DNA from: a bacterium
Lineage (GTDB): Bacteria; Patescibacteriota; Saccharimonadia; Saccharimonadales; UBA4665
Length of the DNA: 32,019 bases
Assembly (NCBI GenBank): GCA_021833065.1
Contig: JAKBGO010000006.1
Location: forward strand, 1 to 32,019
Direction: 5' to 3'
In this document: one piece after another, positions 8,442-18,761 of the stretch
Layout: each line of letters begins with the position of its first letter
Numbering within the stretch: position 1 is the first letter of the stretch
Made by a program: the position numbers and the translations under genes
Notes under the pieces: model-generated
The model's input: the letters and a program-made list of their open reading frames with translations, nothing else
What the model was told of the DNA's origin: nothing
The model's database searches: none

Positions 8442-9647
8442 CTAGTAGTTAATATGCAACAATAGCCACTTCAGCGGTGGTTTGATAGTTTGATTTAGGT
8501 AAAGATTATAGCTCGAAAAGGTGTTGTCAAAATTCTTTTTCAGACTCGCCGTCCCGACAATCTCGTTTGAATTTGTATTTACTTTAATTGGATTAATGTT
8601 GATGACAATTGTTTGATATTCGTTTATCCAAGAGTATCCTTCGATATTGGTTTTTAGATGAATACCGACTTTTTGTCCCCAGGGTAATTTCACATAGGCG
8701 ACTGTCTGTTTGTTGCTTAAAAATGTCTGTCTTTGAAAATCGTTTTGAAGCGAGTTTATTAGACTAGAGGAAGACGTCAAAGCATCCATTAGATCTTTAG
8801 ATTTCATGACGGCCGTCACTATAGTTACCGGTTTGTTATTTATTTCTTTTATTGACGCCGAAACAAAAACCCCGCCTGCCTGGTCGGTATTACCTGTTTT
8901 GATGCCAATGACTCCATTTTGGCCCAGTAGAAAATTAAGGTTGGAAAAATTTCCAACAACCGGAAAGTTTGTAACTTGTTTGGTTGCGACTATTTGTGCA
9001 ATTACTGGATTTTGGATTGCCATTTCACCGATTTTTACCAAATCGCTGGCCGTGGACGTGGTTGATGGATCAAGACCGCTGGCGTCCTTACCAACATGGG
9101 TTTGGTTAATTCCGTTTAACTTCAAGAAATTGTTGGCGTAATTAGCGTAATTCGACAGTGAGCCAAATGCCCAGATAGCCAGAGCATCGGCCAAATTGTT
9201 AGCCGATGGCAGTAGCATGGCTTGCATTACCTGATATTGACTTAATTTCTCACCTAGTTGTACTGGCACGACCGAACCTTGCTCTCTGACATATTGATTG
9301 TAGATATTTAAGTCTTGTTGGGTGATGGTAATTGTTGGACCGTCTTGATTGATTTTTAATGGATGGACTTTTAAAACAGATAGTATGGTTATTAATTTTG
9401 CGGTTGAAGCGGTTTGAGATGGAATTTGCGGATTGTTTGAGATTATGAGTTCTTGGCCGACAATACCAGCTGCCGCTTCACCGGTCTTTGGCCAGCTAAT
9501 GTTTTTAGGTGTTGAAGCAATATTTAAAGTACTAGAGTAACCGGTTGATTTAATGGGTAGAATGAAGTTGAAATAGGCGTTAAAAACACCTAAAATAATC
9601 AGACATAACAATAAATAGACTAAACTTTTTTTAAACTTTTTCTTCAT
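8442..9647 (-). CDS. D-alanyl-D-alanine carboxypeptidase (PBP5/DacA-like serine peptidase)
   Basis: N-terminal TM/signal; STAK (SxxK), SANN (SxN), IKTGNT (KTG) motifs in order. Confidence 0.9.
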   Translation of the reverse strand: MKKKFKKSLVYLLLCLIILGVFNAYFNFILPIKSTGYSSTLNIASTPKNISWPKTGEAAAGIVGQELIISNNPQIPSQTASTAKLITILSVLKVHPLKINQDGPTITITQQDLNIYNQYVREQGSVVPVQLGEKLSQYQVMQAMLLPSANNLADALAIWAFGSLSNYANYANNFLKLNGINQTHVGKDASGLDPSTTSTASDLVKIGEMAIQNPVIAQIVATKQVTNFPVVGNFSNLNFLLGQNGVIGIKTGNTDQAGGVFVSASIKEINNKPVTIVTAVMKSKDLMDALTSSSSLINSLQNDFQRQTFLSNKQTVAYVKLPWGQKVGIHLKTNIEGYSWINEYQTIVININPIKVNTNSNEIVGTASLKKNFDNTFSSYNLYLNQTIKPPLKWLLLHINY

Positions 9648-9757
9648 TGTAAAACTTAGATAAATTATATATTACTAAGGTGTTTGAATCCTAGAGAATA
9701 ATTGGAAAAATTGATGTATAATTTAGCTATAGACAGTATTAGAAGGGGGTTTAAGAT

Positions 9758-10327
9758 ATGAATGTATATGTAATTGTAGCAATTGTAGTTATAGTTTTGA
9801 TTTTTATTGTAGCAATAGGTATTTATAACGGTTTAGTTAAATTGAACCAGAGAGTAGCCGAAGCTTGGAGTGATATAACAGTACAATTAAAACGAAGGGC
9901 CGATTTGATACCGAATCTGGTCAATACAGTTAAGGGTTATGCCAAGCATGAAAGTAGCGTTTTTGAAGCCGTTACAGCTGCTAGAACCAGTACAATGAAC
10001 GCTTCCGGTCCTGTTGAAGCCGCAAAAGCTGAAAATCAATTCCAACAAACCTTAAAAAGTCTGTTTGCCGTTGCTGAGAATTACCCAGATCTTAAAGCCA
10101 ACCAAGGTTTTCTTGATCTGCAAGCCGAGTTAACCGATACTGAAGACAAGATACAGGCATCAAGACGTTTTTATAACACAGTGGTCAGAGATTTTAACAC
10201 CAAAAGGAAAGTTTTTCCGAGCAATATTTTTGCTTCGATGCTTGGTTTTAACAGCGACAAAGAGTTCTTCGAGTTACCTGAAAGCGAACAAGAAACAGTC
10301 GCTGAACCCGTCAACGTTCAATTTTAA
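9758..10327 (+). CDS. lemA: LemA family protein
   Basis: N-terminal TM then [43 protein letters not shown]. Confidence 0.95.
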   Translation: MNVYVIVAIVVIVLIFIVAIGIYNGLVKLNQRVAEAWSDITVQLKRRADLIPNLVNTVKGYAKHESSVFEAVTAARTSTMNASGPVEAAKAENQFQQTLKSLFAVAENYPDLKANQGFLDLQAELTDTEDKIQASRRFYNTVVRDFNTKRKVFPSNIFASMLGFNSDKEFFELPESEQETVAEPVNVQF

Positions 10328-10341
10328 TCTAAGGATTAATT

Positions 10342-11220
10342 ATGTATAGCCAGATAGCTCAGAATAAGCGACGAACCGTCTACATTATGTTTTTCTTTGT
10401 TGCTTTTGTTTCTTTGATAGTGTGGTTGTTTGCAAAGTATTTAAACGGCGGTACGGGCGTTTTTTACGGGGCACTAATCGGCTCATTGGCTTATGCGGCT
10501 TTTTCATATTTCGCCGGCTCCAGGATGTCGCTGGCGTTAACCGGAGCTAAACCGGTAGAAAAAAAAGATAACCCCAGGCTTTATCGTTTAGTTGAAAACT
10601 TGGCTATTACCGATGGTCTACCAACTCCAAAGGTTTACATTATCAATGATCCCTCGCCTAATGCTTTTGCGACCGGTCGTAAGCCGGAAAAATCCTATGT
10701 CTGCGTAACCTCGGGACTATTGGAAATTATGAATGATCAGGAACTGGAAGCTGTCTTGGCCCATGAACTCGGTCACATTAAGAACTATGACATAGTGGTT
10801 AATATGATTGCTTTTGCACTGACGGCTATCATATCTTTACTTGCCGATATAATGATAAGAATTGCTTTCTTCGGCGGTAATGACCGAGAAGAGAATAATC
10901 AAATTTTTATAATCCTTGGTATCGTAGCGGCAATTCTGGCGCCGATTGTGGCAACTTTAATCCAGTTGGCAATATCAAGGCAAAGAGAATATCTGGCGGA
11001 TGCAACATCTGTAATGACCACTAGGTATCCCGAAGGATTGATAAGTGCCTTGACTAAAATTTCTCAAACCGGTTCTGCGTTAAAAAAACAGAATACAGCG
11101 ACCGCCCATTTCTTTTTTGCCAATCCCCTAAAGGGTCATAGTATAACCAATTTGTTCTCCACCCACCCTCCGATAGCCGAAAGAATTGCCAGATTGCAAA
11201 AGGGAGAGACAACAGTCTAG
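10342..11220 (+). CDS. htpX: M48 family zinc metalloprotease HtpX
   Basis: HELGH motif, NAFATGRKPEKSYVCVTSGLL, REYLADA; adjacent to lemA. Confidence 0.95.
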   Translation: MYSQIAQNKRRTVYIMFFFVAFVSLIVWLFAKYLNGGTGVFYGALIGSLAYAAFSYFAGSRMSLALTGAKPVEKKDNPRLYRLVENLAITDGLPTPKVYIINDPSPNAFATGRKPEKSYVCVTSGLLEIMNDQELEAVLAHELGHIKNYDIVVNMIAFALTAIISLLADIMIRIAFFGGNDREENNQIFIILGIVAAILAPIVATLIQLAISRQREYLADATSVMTTRYPEGLISALTKISQTGSALKKQNTATAHFFFANPLKGHSITNLFSTHPPIAERIARLQKGETTV

Positions 11221-11223
11221 TTT

Positions 11224-14165
<2,942 letters not shown>

Positions 14166-14170
14166 TAAAA

Positions 14171-14305
14171 GTGAGCGTGCGCATAAAAAAGCGACGAAAA
14201 TAAAGAGCTAAAACAAACATCAATTTTTTGCCCATTCGTCGCTTCTCGGGTGGGCGCGCACGAAGAATAAATGCTAAGAACCTCAATGTTTCTTAGCATT
14301 TTTTT
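14171..14305 (+). ncRNA. Putative structured non-coding RNA of unknown family
   Basis: Nested perfect helices CGTGCGC/GCGCACG (176-182/256-262, +14000) and AAGCGACGAA/TTCGTCGCTT (189-198/235-244), followed by an intrinsic terminator; no ORF reported here. Confidence 0.6.
14270..14305 (+). terminator. Rho-independent terminator
   Basis: AATGCTAAGAA - CCTCAATGT - TTCTTAGCATT (11-bp stem) followed by a T run. Confidence 0.9.
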
Positions 14306-14313
14306 GTTATAAT
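14305..14313 (+). promoter_or_regulatory. Extended -10 promoter element for tRNA-Ala
   Basis: TGTTATAAT overlapping the terminator T tract. Confidence 0.5.
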
Positions 14314-14333
14314 ATTATCTAGTTTTAATTTTT

Positions 14334-14410
14334 GGGGATATAGCTCAGTTGATTAGAGCGCAGCGCTGGCAGCGCTGAGGTCCGGGGTTTGAGTCCCCGT
14401 ATCTCCACCA
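14334..14410 (+). tRNA. tRNA-Ala (anticodon GGC) with encoded CCA
   Basis: Acceptor GGGGATA/TATCTCC with the G3:U70 alanine identity pair, loop CTGGCAG; unusual T-loop TTTGAGT and D-loop AGTTGATTA. Confidence 0.95.
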
Positions 14411-14429
14411 AATTTAAGGAGGGAAGTTT

Positions 14430-15317
14430 ATGTCGGAAATTTTGTCATCAGAGCTAACGAATGCGAGACATCCTCGTTTGTTCGAACTTACAAAATCCGG
14501 TGGGGTAATTTTTGAGCCTGTTTATTCTAATGAGGAACAGCTAATTTTTAATTTTAAAGAACGTCTTGTGTCTAATGTTGAAAATTTATCACTGGCCGGT
14601 AAACTTTCCGTATTAATTGATTCGCCTGACTTCATCGAATTAGGATATCAAGCAAAAGTATTCAGTCAATTTTGGGAAATACTTGGATTTGATACTCCTC
14701 AGATTCCCAAAAGTATTGCTGACTCTTATATTAATGAATTTAACGGTACCTCCACCAGATTATTGCCTGTACCTACTTTGACCATGGCTGAGAGAAAACT
14801 CATTTATAAAAAAGCCAAAACATATTTTTCCGGTGCATTGGAAACCTCGGAAACTTCACAGTTGACCAATGATGAATCGATAATTTATGCAAATCTCTCA
14901 AGGAATACAGAAAAATTTTATGACAACGGTGAAAAGAAATTCGCACTAAGATACCTAAGCGATAACGGACCCTTAAGTCGACAAGAGTATATTAACTGGT
15001 TGGCTGGTAACGACAGGGGCTTGATTCATAGAAACCGAGTTTGGTCTTTTGTGCCAATTGATTTTTCAAGTAATGATAGGCTTGGCAGTAGCGTCGATAG
15101 TCTGGTTAGCAATTACGACCTGCTATCCCCAGAGAGTCTGATAGCTCGGCAAATGATTATGGTTGCCAGCGGAAATAGTTATAACTGGTCGTCCAGATTT
15201 TGCAATGAATTGATTTTTGAAGTTGACTCTGAGGGTAATCCAAAAGATATCGCCGGCTTTGTCAGCTTACGTTGGAATAATTCCAATCAAACCGGTCACC
15301 TAAGCGTTGAAAAATAA
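14430..15317 (+). CDS. Hypothetical protein (295 aa)
   Basis: ORF with SD AAGGAGGG upstream of ATG; no recognised domain. Confidence 0.75.
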   Translation: MSEILSSELTNARHPRLFELTKSGGVIFEPVYSNEEQLIFNFKERLVSNVENLSLAGKLSVLIDSPDFIELGYQAKVFSQFWEILGFDTPQIPKSIADSYINEFNGTSTRLLPVPTLTMAERKLIYKKAKTYFSGALETSETSQLTNDESIIYANLSRNTEKFYDNGEKKFALRYLSDNGPLSRQEYINWLAGNDRGLIHRNRVWSFVPIDFSSNDRLGSSVDSLVSNYDLLSPESLIARQMIMVASGNSYNWSSRFCNELIFEVDSEGNPKDIAGFVSLRWNNSNQTGHLSVEK

Positions 15318-15368
15318 ATCAATTTAAGATAAGCAAAATATCTGAAATTAAGGTTATAATTTAACTTA

Positions 15369-16124
15369 GTGAAAATCTTGATAGATGATCTGGTTATCAA
15401 CTACCGCTTAAACAAAGCACCTAAAATTGTTTTGTTGTTGCATGGTTGGGGTGATACTGGAAACGGATTAAAAAACTTGGAGGATGGTCTCATGGAAGCC
15501 GGTTATGGAGTCTTAAGCCTCGATCTTCCCGGATTTGGACTTTCAGATAATCCTAAATCGCCTTGGGGTTTGGGTGACTATGCGGCATTTGTCGGTAGTT
15601 TCTTAAAGAAAGTTAAAGTTAATCCCTACGCCGTAATCGGTCATTCTAATGGCGGGGCAATCGCCATAAAAGCTTATTCAACAGGCTATCTAAAATCACC
15701 GAAATTAGTTTTGATAGCAGCGGCCGGAATCAGAACAAACTATAATTTAAGAAATAAAACATTTAGGCTTATTGCCAAATTCGGGAAAATTCTAACTTTT
15801 GTACTGCCTAGGGGTTACCGGGACAAATTAAAAAGAAAATTTTATGATAAGATTGGTTCGGATTTATTAATTAAAGAAGATCTGATAGAGACTTTTAAAA
15901 AAGTTGTCAGCGAGGATTTGAGAGTGACGGCAAAGTCGGTGGCAGCAAAAACACTTATGATTTACGGAGATAAAGATATGGCTACGCCGGTTAGCTACGG
16001 TGAAATTTACAAACAGTCTATCAGTGGTTCCAAATTAGTTGTATTGCCTGGGGTAGGCCATTTCATCCATTTGGAAGTCCCTGAAAAATTAATTAAAGAA
16101 GTAGTAGGATTTTTGAATGTTTAA
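15369..16124 (+). CDS. Alpha/beta-fold hydrolase
   Basis: LLHGWGDTGNG oxyanion region, nucleophile elbow GHSNGG, late acid/His region YGDKD...GVGHFIHLEVPE; GTG start. Confidence 0.9.
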   Translation: MKILIDDLVINYRLNKAPKIVLLLHGWGDTGNGLKNLEDGLMEAGYGVLSLDLPGFGLSDNPKSPWGLGDYAAFVGSFLKKVKVNPYAVIGHSNGGAIAIKAYSTGYLKSPKLVLIAAAGIRTNYNLRNKTFRLIAKFGKILTFVLPRGYRDKLKRKFYDKIGSDLLIKEDLIETFKKVVSEDLRVTAKSVAAKTLMIYGDKDMATPVSYGEIYKQSISGSKLVVLPGVGHFIHLEVPEKLIKEVVGFLNV

Positions 16125-17556
16125 AAATTTATTTAGCCTTTATCGTCCCAGTTTTCCAAGAAATATCGCATATATGCTCCAAGCCAGTGAGTATGATGCA
16201 ATTGCTTATTTAAAATGGTTAAATAAGACTAAAGATTTCAGCAGAGTCAGTAGCCGTAAACAATTTGTTAAAACAAAGTTTAGCAGCGCCCTTTACTATA
16301 TTTTGGTTTTTGGGATAGTCATACAAATAATCATCGGACTTGTTGTCATTAGTCTAGGTTTTAGCCATAAAATTATAGGTGGTCAATACTATGGCGCCGC
16401 CGTGATACTTTCTTATCCTTTAATTTGGCCTTATTTAATACTCTTCATAATTGAACTGGCCAAGTATTTTGTGATAGCTCCCAGATACCGCGTTTTGGTT
16501 TCTCAAGCTGAGCAGGTTTTCAAAAGTCACCCCGGTAAAGTTATCGCCGTGCTGGGAAGTTACGGTAAGACTTCCATGAAAGAGTTTTTAAACACCGTTT
16601 TATCGGAGGGCTTAAAGGTTGCCGCTTCTCCGGCAAATAAAAATGTCGCTCTCTCGCATGCTCAGTTTGCAAAATCTCTAAAAGGAAATGAAGACGTAGT
16701 TATTGTCGAATTCGGTGAGGGCAAAAACGGAGACATCGCGAAATTAGCTAAATTGACTCATCCTGACATAGCCGTCATAACAGGTCTGGCGCCCGTCCAC
16801 CAAGACCATTACAAGAACCTCAAACAACAAGCCGATGACTTACTGTCAATCAAGGAGTTTGTTGAACCTAAAAATATTTATTTAAATCTTGATAATTTTT
16901 TTAAAGATATAAAGTTGCCTAACAATATTCTTACTTTTAGCGACAGTAATGTCGGAGATATTAAAATTGGAAACGTAGAAGTTTCATTTAATAAAACTAC
17001 TTTTGATTTGATAAAAGGAAAAAACAAGAGTTCTTTTAAAACAAATGTAATCGGTTTTCATCAAGTTAAATATTTGGCGCTGGTTTATCTACTAGCGTCA
17101 CAGCTGGGACTAAAAGACAGTGAAATCAGAAAAGGTATAGCCAAAACCAAAGCATTTTCTCATCGAATGGAGCCATATGTTTTAAACGGTGCCAAGATAA
17201 TCGATGACAGCTATAACGGGAACATTGAGGGGATAAAAGCCGGTCTGAACCTCTTAAAGCGATTAGCCGGAAAACGTAAAATTTATGTTACGCCCGGTTT
17301 GGTTGATCAAGGAAAAGATTCTAAACTGATACATCATGAAATGGGAAGATTAATTGCTAAAGCAAATCCCGATATAGTAGTTCTAATGGATAACTCGACC
17401 ACCAATAGCATTAAGTCTGGTTTGGAGGATGAAAAATTCAAAGGCCAGCTGATTATTGAAGATAAGCCCCTGGATTTTTATAATAATTTAGGCGTATTCG
17501 TGGCTCAGGACGACCTGGTTTTAATGCAGAATGATTGGCCGGATAATTACAAATAG
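16117..17556 (+). CDS. MurF-like Mur ligase with N-terminal transmembrane region
   Basis: ATP-binding VLGSYGKTS, NKNVALSHAQ, TGLAPVHQDHY, FSHRMEP, IDDSYNGNIEG; two hydrophobic segments in the first ~130 aa; adjacent to ddl. Confidence 0.85.
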   Translation: MFKNLFSLYRPSFPRNIAYMLQASEYDAIAYLKWLNKTKDFSRVSSRKQFVKTKFSSALYYILVFGIVIQIIIGLVVISLGFSHKIIGGQYYGAAVILSYPLIWPYLILFIIELAKYFVIAPRYRVLVSQAEQVFKSHPGKVIAVLGSYGKTSMKEFLNTVLSEGLKVAASPANKNVALSHAQFAKSLKGNEDVVIVEFGEGKNGDIAKLAKLTHPDIAVITGLAPVHQDHYKNLKQQADDLLSIKEFVEPKNIYLNLDNFFKDIKLPNNILTFSDSNVGDIKIGNVEVSFNKTTFDLIKGKNKSSFKTNVIGFHQVKYLALVYLLASQLGLKDSEIRKGIAKTKAFSHRMEPYVLNGAKIIDDSYNGNIEGIKAGLNLLKRLAGKRKIYVTPGLVDQGKDSKLIHHEMGRLIAKANPDIVVLMDNSTTNSIKSGLEDEKFKGQLIIEDKPLDFYNNLGVFVAQDDLVLMQNDWPDNYK

Positions 17557-17604
17557 TATTAAAAATCCGTCCAGACGCTGTTATACTAAATGTAATTAAT
17601 AGTT

Positions 17605-18759
17605 ATGAAAAAGATTTTAGTTGTATTTGGTGGTCGCTCGGTTGAGCACGATGTCTCGATTATTACTGCTATTAACAGCGTTATAAAACCTTTAAGACTT
17701 ACCAAAAAATATCAGGTCGAGCCCCTCTATATTACAAAAGAGGGAAAGTGGTTTTGGGATGAGTCTCTCTCGAACATTGAGACCTATTCTTCCGGTAAAA
17801 TTGCTAATCTAACTAAGAAGTTAAAGCCGGCTGATATCAGTTTTAATGACGGACTAATAATATCCAATGGTAAATCCTTTAACTCTAAAAAAGTTAAAAT
17901 TGACATAGTATTCCCCGCTCTTCATGGAACCTACGGGGAAGATGGCGACCTCATGGGTTTACTGGAGATGGCCGGAGTAGCTTATGTCGGTTGTGGAGTA
18001 TTAGCTTCCGCCGTAGCCATGGATAAAGTCATTTCTAAGCAATTGGCAATCGCCAACAAGATACCGATTACTAATTTTCTCTTTTATCAGGATAAAGATT
18101 ATAAGGCTAACTCATCCAAGATAATAAACGAGATAAATACTAATCTTAACTGGCCTTTATTCGTAAAACCGGCTCATCTTGGTTCTTCAATCGGAATTAC
18201 AAGGGTAAAAAATAACGAAGAACTTGAAACCGCTATCGAACTGGCTTTTCATTATGATAGTTTAGTATTGGTTGAGGAGGAGGTTTCTAATTTAATCGAA
18301 GTTACCCTGCCAATCATAGGCAATGAAGTACCAGAGCCGGCCTATCTTGAGAGACCGACACTTCAAAAGACTGATTTCTTTGATTTTGAGGCTAAATACC
18401 TGAGAGGCGGCAAGAAGGGTTCAAAAAATGGACAAGCTTCGTCAAGTTACTCTCAAGTACCAGCGGTGCTACCTAAAAAACTATATAAACAAGCCGAAGA
18501 ACTGGGTGTGAAAATTTATAAAAGTTTCGGCTTAACCGGCATAGCCAGAGTCGACATGTTGATAGATTCCAAGGTCGGAAAGGTTTATTTTAACGAAATA
18601 AATCCTTTACCGGGTTCTTTATATTCCCATAATTTTCAAAAATTTGGGTTATCAAATGTCGAATTGGTCGAAAAATTGTTATTTTTCGCAATGGAGAGAT
18701 TCGAACAAAAGAATAAAATAAATTCCTCCTTTGCAACAAATTATTTAAAACAGTTCTAG
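17605..18759 (+). CDS. ddl: D-alanine--D-alanine ligase
   Basis: VVFGGRSVEHDVSIITA, FPALHGTYGEDGDLMGLLEMAGVAYVG, KPAHLGSSIGI, FNEINPLPG. Confidence 0.96.
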   Translation: MKKILVVFGGRSVEHDVSIITAINSVIKPLRLTKKYQVEPLYITKEGKWFWDESLSNIETYSSGKIANLTKKLKPADISFNDGLIISNGKSFNSKKVKIDIVFPALHGTYGEDGDLMGLLEMAGVAYVGCGVLASAVAMDKVISKQLAIANKIPITNFLFYQDKDYKANSSKIINEINTNLNWPLFVKPAHLGSSIGITRVKNNEELETAIELAFHYDSLVLVEEEVSNLIEVTLPIIGNEVPEPAYLERPTLQKTDFFDFEAKYLRGGKKGSKNGQASSSYSQVPAVLPKKLYKQAEELGVKIYKSFGLTGIARVDMLIDSKVGKVYFNEINPLPGSLYSHNFQKFGLSNVELVEKLLFFAMERFEQKNKINSSFATNYLKQF

Positions 18760-18761
18760 TT

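Noticed and set aside
14171-14305. Assignment of the structured RNA to 6S RNA, SRP RNA, tmRNA or RNase P
   Set aside because: Lacks the recognisable core motifs of those families and the size or layout does not fit; left unassigned.
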